DNA of 64,000 bases from Myxococcus sp. RHSTA-1-4. Lineage in GTDB: Bacteria > Myxococcota > Myxococcia > Myxococcales > Myxococcaceae. The notes beneath the pieces are model-generated. The model saw only the letters and a program-made list of their open reading frames with translations. It searched no databases and was not told where the DNA came from. The stretch lies in NCBI RefSeq assembly GCF_020037125.1, contig NZ_JAIQDG010000035.1, positions 1 to 64,000 on the forward strand, given 5' to 3'. This document shows, piece by piece, positions 44,492 to 52,764 of this stretch (the stretch's first letter is position 1; each line of letters starts with the position of its first letter). A program made the translations under genes and the position numbers.

Positions 44492-46573
44492 ATGCCGAAA
44501 GCAGGGAAGATCCTCGCGGATCTCAACATCTCCGAGTTCATCCGCGACATGGGCCTGGCCATCGCAGAGGCCCAGGAGAAGCTGGACACCAACAGCGTCA
44601 ACCAGACCCTGAAGCTGGGGCAGACGGTGCTCCCCGGCATGACGCAGAACCTGCTGTCGCTCGGGTTGCAGCCGGCGTTCTACCACTTCCAGTACGCCGA
44701 CCTGGAGATGAACCTCCACGTCTACTACTCGACCTCCGTCGACCTCGACGTCAACTTCAACTACGACAACGAGAGCGAGTCGGGCAACTACGACCTCCAG
44801 ACGAGCGCCTCGACGGGCACCGCCACCATCACCGTGCAGGACGGAGAGGGCATTCCCCCGTTCGCCCGGGTGGCGCTGGCGTCGAACGGGCCGGGGCAGC
44901 TCACCGTGGGCACCACCAGCTACGCGCTGGACGGCGGCACGGGCCCCAACGCGACGGGCATCCCCGTCGCCCGGCAGGCCTCGCTGTGGGAGACGGCGCA
45001 GGAGCTGCTGGTGGCCCTGCGCAACAACTCCGTCTGGACGAACCAGACCGCGGGAGACCTGCAAGGCATCTTCATGGAGTGGGAGATGCAGTCGGGCGTC
45101 ACCGCGAGCACCAACCGCCCGGACCTGTACGTCATCAACCGCTCGGTCATCACCGTGCGCACCGCGCCGCAGGCGGCCCCGGGTGACAACCTGGTGGTGG
45201 CGCGACTGGGCTCGGTGACTCCGGCGCCCACGCTGGTGCTGCCCGCCACCACGGGCACGCGTTACACCAGCACCGCGTCCACGGTGGGCGCGGCGCTGGC
45301 GGACATCGGCCAGCAGGTGGACCCGGGCGCCTTCCTCGTCGTCGCGGGCGGCACGTGCAACCGCGCCCTCTACTTCGACGACAACGAGCACGACACGCCC
45401 ACCACCACCTACGGCACGGACCGCGAGCCGTCCGCCATCCTCGACGCTGTGGCGGCGCTGCTGACCGAGCACCCCTCCGCCAGCCTCACGCTGGAGGGCT
45501 GGGCGGATGTGCGCAACACCGTGGCCTACAACCAGACGCTGTCGCAGAAGCGCGCCGACTCCGTGAAGCGGGCGCTGGAGGCGCGCGGCGTTCCCTCCTC
45601 GCGGCTGACGGCCGTGGGCCGGGGTGAGACGGCCTCCTTCCACTCGACGGACCTCGCGGCCAACCGCCGCGTGGTGCTGCGCTTCGCCGGGGTGGACGGC
45701 GTGCTGGTGGCGCGCGTTGCCGCCGCCGTCACCACCGGAGCGTGGGACCCGGCGGGAGCGGACCGGGACGCCCGCATCGTCCCGCGCACGCGCGCCGCGG
45801 CGAACGCGCCGACCACGCCCGTCGTCACCTTCATGGGCACGGACTACACCCAGGGCACCACCTTCACGGTGGGCGCCACGGCGGAGTCCACCGCCGCCAA
45901 CCTGGCCCGCGCCATCCGCGACGCCAACGCCAACACCGCCTTTGGCGCCTTCTCGCGCGGCGACCGCGTGTACCTCTACGGCACGGGCGACCACGCCATG
46001 TACACGCTGTTCGCGCGCACGCCCACCGCGCCGGCCCTGTCCGCCGCCGGCACCATCCGCGTGGCCCGGCGCTTCGGCGACGGCCGCCCGCCCGCCACGC
46101 CGCAGCCCCGCGACACCATCGTCATCGACAACACGCAGCTCGTCGCCGTGGAGTCGGGCACCACGCCGCAGGCCGGGCAGTTCGTGCTGGGCATCACCGC
46201 CGCGGACACCGCCCGCAACCTCGCCAACGCCATCACCGCGGGCGCCACCTCGGGCCTGCTGCCGGCGGGACTCCAGGCGCAGGCGGCCGGCAACACCGTC
46301 ACGCTCTCCGGGCCCTCGGGAACCATGCTGGGCACCAGCAACACCAACGCCTTCCTGCTGTCCGGGCCTCGCCTCGGCGGCCGCAGCTCCGTGGACCGGA
46401 AGGAGAGCTCCGGGCGCGAGCTCCGCGCGCTCAACGTGGACGCGCACCTGGCGGTGAAGCACGAGCTGAGCGTCTCCGGCAGCTCCTCCATCAAGGCGCG
46501 CCTGGTGGCGGTGCCGGCGCCGCCGCAGTTCCTCCAGGCCATCGGCGACTACCTGAGCCTCTGGTACCCCTGA
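44492..46573 (+). CDS. Paralogue family member 1: enlarged, with OmpA-like and repeat insertions
   Basis: 693 residues. Both ends match the local family: FIRDMGLAIAEAQEKLDTNS and LSLGLQPAFYHFQYADLEMN at the front, SGSSSIKARLVAVPAPPQFL at the end. About 500 residues are inserted between. They include an OmpA-like domain around residues 310-400 (LEGWADVRNTVAYNQTLSQ, KRADSVKRALEARGVPSSRL) and repeats around 440-620 with TTFTVGATAESTAANLARAI and QFVLGITAADTARNLANAI. I recognise the latter as similar to a module found in phage virion-associated proteins, with moderate certainty. No signal peptide precedes the OmpA-like domain. Likely the largest structural piece of the assembly. Confidence 0.75.
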   Translation: MPKAGKILADLNISEFIRDMGLAIAEAQEKLDTNSVNQTLKLGQTVLPGMTQNLLSLGLQPAFYHFQYADLEMNLHVYYSTSVDLDVNFNYDNESESGNYDLQTSASTGTATITVQDGEGIPPFARVALASNGPGQLTVGTTSYALDGGTGPNATGIPVARQASLWETAQELLVALRNNSVWTNQTAGDLQGIFMEWEMQSGVTASTNRPDLYVINRSVITVRTAPQAAPGDNLVVARLGSVTPAPTLVLPATTGTRYTSTASTVGAALADIGQQVDPGAFLVVAGGTCNRALYFDDNEHDTPTTTYGTDREPSAILDAVAALLTEHPSASLTLEGWADVRNTVAYNQTLSQKRADSVKRALEARGVPSSRLTAVGRGETASFHSTDLAANRRVVLRFAGVDGVLVARVAAAVTTGAWDPAGADRDARIVPRTRAAANAPTTPVVTFMGTDYTQGTTFTVGATAESTAANLARAIRDANANTAFGAFSRGDRVYLYGTGDHAMYTLFARTPTAPALSAAGTIRVARRFGDGRPPATPQPRDTIVIDNTQLVAVESGTTPQAGQFVLGITAADTARNLANAITAGATSGLLPAGLQAQAAGNTVTLSGPSGTMLGTSNTNAFLLSGPRLGGRSSVDRKESSGRELRALNVDAHLAVKHELSVSGSSSIKARLVAVPAPPQFLQAIGDYLSLWYP

Positions 46574-46582
46574 GGACGCCCC

Positions 46583-47083
46583 ATGCCAACCAACAACACC
46601 ACTCAGGGCCAGCGGGCCATGATGACGGTGCTGGACGCGCCGCTGCCCGAGCTCATCGAGCGGCTCGGGCGCGCGGTGGCGGACGCCCAGCACGCGCTGG
46701 ACACCAACTCGCTGGAAATCGCGAAGCGCATGTCGGAGCCCACCGTCAATCTCGGTGGGCAGATGTGGAGCCTGCTGTCGCTCGGCTTCACCCCGACGTT
46801 CTACTCCTTCGCGGAGGCCACCCTGGAGGCGAAGCTCACCTTCACCATCCGCGAGTCGACGGAGTTCTCCGTCGGCGGCTCGGTGACGGGGGGCATGCAG
46901 GGCGTGTTCTCCGTGACGGTGAACGCCGAGTACAGCCGCAAGTACGGCTTCGAGGTGCAGGGCGCCAGCTCCATCGCCGCCCGGCTGGTGTCGCTGCCGC
47001 CGCCCGCCCGCCTGCACCAGTTGCTCAATGAAATCGCCGTCGCCTCGCAGCCGGCGCCCACGACCAACACGAATCCCGCCTGA
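46583..47083 (+). CDS. Paralogue family member 2
   Basis: 166 residues, the simplest copy of the family. The N-terminal helix reads IERLGRAVADAQHALDTNS, the central block LLSLGFTPTFYSFAEATLEA, and the C-terminal block AEYSRKYGFEVQGASSIAAR followed by LVSLPPPARL. It has predicted alternating strands (KLTFTIRESTEFSVGG) between the last two blocks. No signal peptide or enzyme motif. Nine bases after member 1 and fourteen before member 3, so clearly co-transcribed. No known family recognised. Confidence 0.75.
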   Translation: MPTNNTTQGQRAMMTVLDAPLPELIERLGRAVADAQHALDTNSLEIAKRMSEPTVNLGGQMWSLLSLGFTPTFYSFAEATLEAKLTFTIRESTEFSVGGSVTGGMQGVFSVTVNAEYSRKYGFEVQGASSIAARLVSLPPPARLHQLLNEIAVASQPAPTTNTNPA

Positions 47084-47097
47084 CGGACTCCAACACC

Positions 47098-47712
47098 ATG
47101 CCCAACATCGGCCAGGAACTCTTGAACGTCCCCATGGGGGACATGATTCGCGAGATGGCGAACGCCATCGCCGAGGCCCAGATGGACCTCGACAAGAGCG
47201 GGATGCTCGTCGCGGAGATGATGAGCGGCGAGGCGCTGCTGCGCGACGCCGACGGCAACGTGCAGCTGGACTCCGCGGGCAAGCCCATCCGCGTGGACAC
47301 CAAGGTGTCCTTCGCGGGCTCGCCGGTGTCCATGATGGAGCTCGGCTTCGCGCCGAACTTCTACCAGTTCGTCGACACCATCATCGAAGTGAAGATCGCC
47401 GTGAAGATGACGGAGAGCGTGGAGAGCAAGGTGGCGCGGCAGACCACCACCAAGAGCCCCGCCTCGCTGCGCATGTTCAAGCGGGGCGGCACGCCCCAGG
47501 CCATCGTCAGCACGGTGGATGCCAGCTACACGCGCAAGTACGACTACAGCGTGGAGGGCGCCAGCCTGCTGCGCACCAAGCTCGTCCCCATCCCCCCGCC
47601 GGCCCTCTTCGAGGAGCGGGTGCGCGCGCTCGCCGCCGCCAAGGCCGCTGCGACGGGCACCACGACGACGGACGGCACCACCACCACCACCACGCCTATC
47701 AAGCCGCTGTAG
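47098..47712 (+). CDS. Paralogue family member 3
   Basis: 204 residues. It shares with member 4 an N-terminal NIGQELLNVPMGDMIREMAN, then AIAEAQMDLDKSG, the central MELGFAPNFYQFVDTIIEVK and the C-terminal YTRKYDYSVEGASLLRTK with LVPIPPP. A variable segment lies between the first two blocks (GEALLRDADGNVQLDSAGK). The tail is an unusual Thr-rich low-complexity stretch (GTTTTDGTTTTTTPIKPL) that could be exposed or a linker. Cytosolic by appearance. Function unknown. Confidence 0.75.
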   Translation: MPNIGQELLNVPMGDMIREMANAIAEAQMDLDKSGMLVAEMMSGEALLRDADGNVQLDSAGKPIRVDTKVSFAGSPVSMMELGFAPNFYQFVDTIIEVKIAVKMTESVESKVARQTTTKSPASLRMFKRGGTPQAIVSTVDASYTRKYDYSVEGASLLRTKLVPIPPPALFEERVRALAAAKAAATGTTTTDGTTTTTTPIKPL

Positions 47713-47727
47713 CAGGAGGCGCGCACC

Positions 47728-48318
47728 ATGGCCACGAACACCATCGGTCAGGACCTGCTCAACGTCCCCTTCGGGGAGATGGTCCGCAACCTGGGCAACG
47801 CCATCGCTGACGCCCAGTACGCGCTCGACAGCTCGTCGCTGAAGATTGCCCAGCTCATGGCGGGCTACCGTATCGACGACAGCGGCAACGCCGTGCGGGA
47901 CGGGGCCGGCTTCGTGAAGCTCGGCAGCACCGACTACCCGCTGCTGCTGCTCGGCTTCACGCCGACCTTCTACCAGTTCGTGGAGACCATCATCGAGGTG
48001 AAGATGGAGATCTCCATGCACGAGTCGAACGAGGACATCACCCAGACGCGGGACCGCAAGGTGGACCGTGACAAGGGCATCCTCACCACGCTGGTGAAGG
48101 GCCACAAGAGCCACGTCACCACGGTGACGGCGAAGCACTCGCAGAAGTACAGCTATTCCGCCGAGGGCTCGAGCCTCATCCGCACCAAGCTGGTGCCCAT
48201 CCCCCCGCCGGCCGCCTTGCAGCAGATCTGCGCGGAGATCGCCAAGAGTCTCAAGGGCACCGCGGAGGGCGACAGCATCAGCGGGAAGGTGGACTCCGCC
48301 GTGCAGAACGTGGGCTGA
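47728..48318 (+). CDS. Paralogue family member 4
   Basis: 196 residues, closest to member 3. Motifs in order: NTIGQDLLNVPFGEMVRNLG, NAIADAQYALDSSSLKIAQ, LLLGFTPTFYQFVETIIEVK, HSQKYSYSAEGSSLIRTK and LVPIPPPAAL. GCAGGAGG precedes the ATG. The final 25 residues (KSLKGTAEGDSISGKVDSAV) form an extra helix. The near-identity of the central and C-terminal blocks with member 3 points to a fairly recent tandem duplication. Function unknown. Confidence 0.75.
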   Translation: MATNTIGQDLLNVPFGEMVRNLGNAIADAQYALDSSSLKIAQLMAGYRIDDSGNAVRDGAGFVKLGSTDYPLLLLGFTPTFYQFVETIIEVKMEISMHESNEDITQTRDRKVDRDKGILTTLVKGHKSHVTTVTAKHSQKYSYSAEGSSLIRTKLVPIPPPAALQQICAEIAKSLKGTAEGDSISGKVDSAVQNVG

Positions 48319-48330
48319 CGGGCACGCTCC

Positions 48331-49236
48331 ATGTCACACGTCCGCTGGGAAGACCTGCTCGCGGAGGAGGAGGCCCCCACCACGGGGGAGGCCGCCGCGA
48401 GCCGTACGCCCGAGCCCGCGGCGCCACCGTCTCTGGAGGAGGTGGCGGCAGTCGACTCCGAGCTGGCCGCGCTGCTGCGCGAGCGCAAGCAGCTCGAAGG
48501 GACGATGAAGGCGTTGATGGGCGTGGAGGAGGCGCCCGTCGACGCGCGGATGGCGAGGCAGTTTCCCGTCGTCGAGCACACACCGGAGTCGCGCATCGCG
48601 GACCGGAAGCAGCACGAGCGGGACACGGCGCGGCGGCTGCTGGAGCAGAAGCTGTACGCGCGGAGGCGGGCGGAGGCGGACGAGGCGGAGCGGGTGGAGG
48701 AGCTGCGGCGCAAGCGCCAGGAGACGGCGCGGGCGAACCGCCGCCGGGAGCAGCAGCAGGCGTCACTGCGCCAGCAGTGGGCGCGCAAGGCCCGCGAGCG
48801 CGGGAAGCTGGCGGCGCGGCTGGCGGAGCGCGTCCTCCAGCGTCCCGGGCTCGGGTCCGGGGCGGCGGGCACCGGGGCGAAGGAGGCGGCGCGCCGGCTG
48901 TCGGAGGTGGCGGAGGAGGCCCGCTCGGCCGCGCGCAAGCCGATGCCGCTGGCGCGCGGGCTGCCGCTGCCGGGAGCTGGCGTGGGGAAGGCGGGTGGGG
49001 CGGGGCTGGGACGACTGGCGCTGGCCGCGCGCGGGCTGGGAAGGATGGACATGCGCTCGCCGGACGCGAGCACGTTGATGGAGCGGGGATTGGCGGCGGG
49101 CGGAATGGACCTGGAATCGATGGAACGGCAAATGGACATGGAGCTGGAGCGCGACGGCGGCGATGCGATGGCCGAGCGCGACACGGCACGCGACGCGCAG
49201 CGGGAGCGCGGTCGCCGGGGAGCGTGGGATGAGTGA
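48331..49236 (+). CDS. Long coiled-coil protein of the operon
   Basis: 301 residues, very rich in Glu, Arg and Ala. Residues about 35-180 are predicted to be one long coiled coil (ARRRAEADEAERVEELRRKR and EQQQASLRQQWARKARERGK). It starts with a short motif MSHVRWEDLLAEEE and ends in a Gly/Met-rich part (GLAAGGMDLESMERQMDMEL). There is no family signature, membrane segment or signal peptide. Its end overlaps the next gene by eight bases. It could be a rod, ruler or tether within an assembly built from the neighbouring paralogues; this role is inference. Confidence 0.7.
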   Translation: MSHVRWEDLLAEEEAPTTGEAAASRTPEPAAPPSLEEVAAVDSELAALLRERKQLEGTMKALMGVEEAPVDARMARQFPVVEHTPESRIADRKQHERDTARRLLEQKLYARRRAEADEAERVEELRRKRQETARANRRREQQQASLRQQWARKARERGKLAARLAERVLQRPGLGSGAAGTGAKEAARRLSEVAEEARSAARKPMPLARGLPLPGAGVGKAGGAGLGRLALAARGLGRMDMRSPDASTLMERGLAAGGMDLESMERQMDMELERDGGDAMAERDTARDAQRERGRRGAWDE

Positions 49237-49894
49237 CACGACACAGCAGGCGCAGGAGCTGTTCGGCACCCTGGACGAGTACCTCCTGGAGCTGGCGGAC
49301 GGCCTGGCGAAGGCGCAGGCGGAGTTGGGGGCCATCTCCTCGGCGGGAGCACCCGGCCGGCAGTTCACCTACTACGTGCCGAAGCTGGACTTCGAGCTGC
49401 GGATGGACCTGCGGGTGGAGACGACCACGGTGTCCGGGCCGACGCCGACCACGGGCAAGGTGCTGAAGATGCGGCCGGTGCGGCTGGCGGAGACCGCCAC
49501 GTCGCAGACGCGCACGGAGCTGGTCAGCATCATCCGCGGCAGCTTCGTCGCGGTGCCGGCCAACGAGGGCCTCCCTCCGGTGGTGCTCGACGCGAGCGTC
49601 ACCAAGGACGCCAGCGGCCTGCCGATGGTGGTGGCGCGCCTGCGCAACGCCGCGGGCGAGGCGCTGCCGAACGTGGAGGTGGAGTTCAACCTCGACCGGA
49701 GGACGACGCTGTCGCTCGCCGGCGTGGAGCCGCACCCGGACACGGACGTGACGCTCGCGGTGGTGAAGACGGACGCTTCCGGTGAGGCACGCACGATGGT
49801 GCGCGTGGCGGTCGATGAGAAGGCCGGCGTGCTCGCGCTCACGGTGGACGCGGCGGGGAAGACGCTGGCGCTGTCCTGCGAGGTGCCGCGATGA
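49229..49894 (+). CDS. Paralogue family member 5 with Ig-like C-terminus
   Basis: 221 residues. The N-terminal helix LELADGLAKAQAELGAISS and the segment RQFTYYVPKLDFELRMDLRV resemble the first two family blocks in weaker form, and SQTRTELVSIIRGSFVAVPA takes the place of the third. The last 100 residues look like a Big-1/Ig-type sandwich (LRNAAGEALPNVEVEFNLDR, TDASGEARTMVRVAV). It overlaps the coiled-coil gene by eight bases and the next gene by four, so translation is tightly coupled. Function unknown. Confidence 0.65.
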   Translation: MSDTTQQAQELFGTLDEYLLELADGLAKAQAELGAISSAGAPGRQFTYYVPKLDFELRMDLRVETTTVSGPTPTTGKVLKMRPVRLAETATSQTRTELVSIIRGSFVAVPANEGLPPVVLDASVTKDASGLPMVVARLRNAAGEALPNVEVEFNLDRRTTLSLAGVEPHPDTDVTLAVVKTDASGEARTMVRVAVDEKAGVLALTVDAAGKTLALSCEVPR

Positions 49895-50670
49895 GGGTGA
49901 GGGCCCTTTTCCGCAAGGCCGCGGGGACACCCGCCGCCGGCATGAAGGTGATGTGGTGGGTGCCCGGGAAGACGGCCGGCACCTTCGAGCTGCGCGACAC
50001 CGGGGTGACGGACGCGGAAGGCCTGCTGGACGTGGACGTCACGAGCGCCACCTTCGGCTCGCACCTGCGGCTGGCCGAGGGCATGGTGGCCACGTACCCG
50101 GTGAAGATGAGCAGCACGGTCATCGACTTCGGCACGCTGGTGCTGCTGGACCCGGTGCGCGAGGGCATCGCCGCCGTCCCCGCCGCGGTGGCTCCCACGG
50201 CGGCGAGCACCGCCACCACGGCCACGGCGACCACCACGGACGCCACGGCCACCGAGCCCGCGACGCTGGTGGAGGTGGCCATCGAGGACCGGCTGAAGTC
50301 GGCGGGCCAGCAGATCGAGTCCGTGAAGGCCTCGCTGACCACGATGAAGCTGACCCAGGTGCGGGTGCGCTGGACGGAGACGACGGCCGAGGGCACGTCG
50401 GAGACGGAGGCGCAGTTCGTCGAGCAGCTCGAGATACCGACGGAGCCGGCAACGGAGCCTGTGGCGCGTCCGGTGCCCAGCTTCCACGGGCTGACGCCCG
50501 CGGCGGCGAGGCGGCTCGCGGCGGAAGCCGGGCTGCGCGTGGCGCTCTCGCCCATCTTCACGAAGGAGAGCGGACAGCACGGCCGGGTGCTGCGCCAGCT
50601 ACCGAAGCCCGGCGTCGAGGACACCACCGCATCCGTGCAGCTGTTCATCGGCCGCGCGATGGAGGGCTGA
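49891..50670 (+). CDS. PASTA-domain protein with N-terminal beta domain
   Basis: 259 residues. Residues 1-85 form a transthyretin/carboxypeptidase-regulatory-like sandwich (AAGTPAAGMKVMWWVPGKTA, TDAEGLLDVDV). An Ala/Thr-rich linker (ASTATTATATTTDATATEPA) leads to an amphipathic helix and strand region, then a PASTA domain from about residue 190 (PSFHGLTPAAARRLAAEAGL, VLRQLPKPGV). PASTA domains usually bind peptidoglycan or beta-lactam-like ligands outside the cell, yet no signal peptide is present. ATGA overlap with the previous gene. Confidence 0.72.
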   Translation: MRVRALFRKAAGTPAAGMKVMWWVPGKTAGTFELRDTGVTDAEGLLDVDVTSATFGSHLRLAEGMVATYPVKMSSTVIDFGTLVLLDPVREGIAAVPAAVAPTAASTATTATATTTDATATEPATLVEVAIEDRLKSAGQQIESVKASLTTMKLTQVRVRWTETTAEGTSETEAQFVEQLEIPTEPATEPVARPVPSFHGLTPAAARRLAAEAGLRVALSPIFTKESGQHGRVLRQLPKPGVEDTTASVQLFIGRAMEG

Positions 50671-50673
50671 ACC

Positions 50674-51342
50674 ATGGCGGACACCAACGACCTTCCCCAG
50701 CTGGAGGCGCTGAGCGCGCCGCTGGGTTCATTGATTTCCGCGGTGGGCCGCGGCGTGGCGCAGGCGCAGCAGGAGCTGGACGAGGCCACGCTGGAGCGGC
50801 TGCGCGCCCTCTATGCCTCGGACGAGAGCTTCGCGACGGAGCTTCAGCGCATCGGCTACCGGCCGACCTGGTACCACATCCCCGAGGCCGAGGCGGAGAT
50901 CGCCGTGGCGCTCTCCATCACCGCGGAGCTGCAGGGGCAGGGGCGCACGCGCCTGAAGATGTACGGCGCGCCGATGGACGCCAGCTACACCAACCGCTTC
51001 AGCTACAGCCTGTCCGCGCAGTCCCGGCTGAAGTTCCGCGTGGTGCCGGTGCCGCCGTCGCCGCAGGCGGAGGCGCTGGTGGTGGTGCCGGCGGTGGTGG
51101 GCCGGACGGTGGCGGACGCGCGGACCCTCTTGCTGGCGCTCGGAGTGCCGCACCGCTTCCCCGATGACGCGAAGGACGGTGACTTCGTCGTGGCTGCTTC
51201 CGCGGAGCCTGGAACGGTGCTGCCCGCGGGCGGCGAGCTGTGGCTGAAGGTCCAGTCCTCGACCATGACCCGGACAGTCGAGCCCGTGCTGACGACGAGC
51301 CCCATCACCCGGCAGTCGTCGGGCCTCGAGCCCCTGAAGTGA
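50674..51342 (+). CDS. Paralogue family member 6 with C-terminal PASTA domain
   Basis: 222 residues joining both themes of the operon. The family part shows ISAVGRGVAQAQQELDEATL, RIGYRPTWYHIPEAEAEIAV and ASYTNRFSYSLSAQSRLKFR with VVPVPPSP. It is followed by a PASTA domain (VPAVVGRTVADARTLLLALG, SAEPGTVLPAGGELWLKV). This fusion argues that the paralogue fold and PASTA act in the same structure. Three bases after the previous stop. No signal peptide. Confidence 0.75.
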   Translation: MADTNDLPQLEALSAPLGSLISAVGRGVAQAQQELDEATLERLRALYASDESFATELQRIGYRPTWYHIPEAEAEIAVALSITAELQGQGRTRLKMYGAPMDASYTNRFSYSLSAQSRLKFRVVPVPPSPQAEALVVVPAVVGRTVADARTLLLALGVPHRFPDDAKDGDFVVAASAEPGTVLPAGGELWLKVQSSTMTRTVEPVLTTSPITRQSSGLEPLK

Positions 51343-51364
51343 AGTGGGAGAGGCCGAGAGCCCG

Positions 51365-51784
51365 ATGAGCGAGGCCATGGACCTGGACGCGCTGCTGGTG
51401 GACCTGCGCGAGGCGCTCGCGCGGGTCCATGCGCGGCTGGGCAACGGACCGCTGCGGCTGGGCCCGGTGGAGCTGGTGCTGCGCGGCCAGGTGTCCGCGG
51501 GCCCGGAGGGCTTCACCTTCGTCCCCGGCGGCACCAACGAGGTGAGCGCGTTCTTCCTCAAAGAGGAGCCGAAGGGCGTACCGCCCGTCACGCCCATGCT
51601 GCTCGGGCTCACGCGGGCCGCCGCCACCCGGCGGGCACGGTCCTCGGGCGCGGCGCTGGAGGTGACTGAGGTGCCGTGCCTTTCACCGGAGCAGGCCGGG
51701 CGGGTCTGCTGGCAACGCCCGGCTCCGGGCGAGCCCCTGGTGGACGGCCGCATCGCCGTGGGACTGAACAGTACGAGGGGCTGA
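51365..51784 (+). CDS. Small PASTA-like protein, last gene of the operon
   Basis: 139 residues from ATG 51365 (GTG 51344 is also in frame). The N-terminus LLVDLREALARVHARLGNGP is a faint copy of the family helix. The C-terminal 65 residues follow the PASTA plan (VPPVTPMLLGLTRAAATRRA then CWQRPAPGEPLVDGRIAVGL). GAGAGG precedes the start. It is the end of the run of closely spaced genes; 79 bases then separate it from the lipoprotein gene. Confidence 0.68.
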   Translation: MSEAMDLDALLVDLREALARVHARLGNGPLRLGPVELVLRGQVSAGPEGFTFVPGGTNEVSAFFLKEEPKGVPPVTPMLLGLTRAAATRRARSSGAALEVTEVPCLSPEQAGRVCWQRPAPGEPLVDGRIAVGLNSTRG

Positions 51785-51863
51785 CGTCCCGGGTGGGTCG
51801 CAATCGGAAGAGGGGCGCGCCGTAGAGTGCGCTGCCGGCCTGCCTCTTCCGAAAGGACGCCCC

Positions 51864-52754
51864 GTGAAGCGCCTCCCGCGCCTTGCCCCCCTGCTGATGG
51901 TGGGCACACTGCTCGCCTGTGCTTCCACTCCGAGCCCGAAGCCCGCGGAGGCCGCGGCGCGGAGCGAGGAGGCCCCGCCCGACCTCCTCGGCGCGAACGA
52001 GCCGAAGGCGCGGCTGATGATGCTGGGGACGTTCCACTTCAAGGACGCCGGGAAGGACAGGTACAGGCCCGAGCACGCGGTGGACGTGCTCTCTCCGGAG
52101 CGGCAGCGGGAAGTCGAGGCGCTGGTGGACGCGCTCGCGAAGTTCCAGCCGACGCGCATCGCCGTGGAGATGAAGGCCCACAAGCAGGCCGTGCTGGACG
52201 CGCGGTACCAGGACTACGTGGCGGGCCGCGCGGAGCTGACGGCGAACGAGATTGACCAGGTCGGCTTCCGGCTGGCGAAGAAGCTGGGCCACGCGAAGGT
52301 CTACGCCATCGACGCGGACCCGCACCCGATGTTCTTCCCGTTGTTCGACAATGTGGACGAGAAGCAGGTGGCGTCGCTCGATGCGCGGTGGCAGGAGCGC
52401 TTCAAGAGCCTCTACGCGCATTACGACGCGCTGAAGACGCGCCAGTCCTTGATGGAGCATCTGCGATACATGAACTCGCCGGAGCTGCGCCGGCAGGGAC
52501 ACGGCTCGTACTCCATCGGCCTGTTCAAGGTGGACGGTGAGGACGGCTACCTCGGCGCGGACCTGCGCGCGGCCTGGTACGACCGCAACCTGCGCATCTT
52601 CCGCAACCTCCAGCGCCTCACGTCCTCACCGGAGGAGCGCATCCTGCTCATCATCGGCGCGGGCCACCTGCCCATCCTCCACTTCGTCGCGGGCACCTCG
52701 CCCGAGTACGAAGTGGTGGACGTGCGGGACTACCTGCGCGGAGATGCACACTGA
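51864..52754 (+). CDS. DUF5694/TraB-like lipoprotein
   Basis: 296 residues with a lipoprotein signal (LLMVGTLLACAS). The body opens with LMMLGTFHFKDAGKD and continues with RIAVEMKA, a central helical part and late IIGAGHLPILHF. The G-T-x-H pattern and the final G-x-G-H are typical of DUF5694/TraB-GumN-related proteins, proposed to be metal-dependent hydrolases. Activity unproven. The spacing of 79 bases and a different protein class suggest it is not part of the preceding operon. Convergent with the quinone reductase gene. Confidence 0.8.
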   Translation: MKRLPRLAPLLMVGTLLACASTPSPKPAEAAARSEEAPPDLLGANEPKARLMMLGTFHFKDAGKDRYRPEHAVDVLSPERQREVEALVDALAKFQPTRIAVEMKAHKQAVLDARYQDYVAGRAELTANEIDQVGFRLAKKLGHAKVYAIDADPHPMFFPLFDNVDEKQVASLDARWQERFKSLYAHYDALKTRQSLMEHLRYMNSPELRRQGHGSYSIGLFKVDGEDGYLGADLRAAWYDRNLRIFRNLQRLTSSPEERILLIIGAGHLPILHFVAGTSPEYEVVDVRDYLRGDAH

Positions 52755-52764
52755 GCGGCGCGGC

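Noticed and set aside
42858..51784. Contractile-injection or type VI secretion system
   Set aside because: No sheath, tube, baseplate, spike or AAA+ ATPase is present; the gene sizes and motifs do not match those systems.
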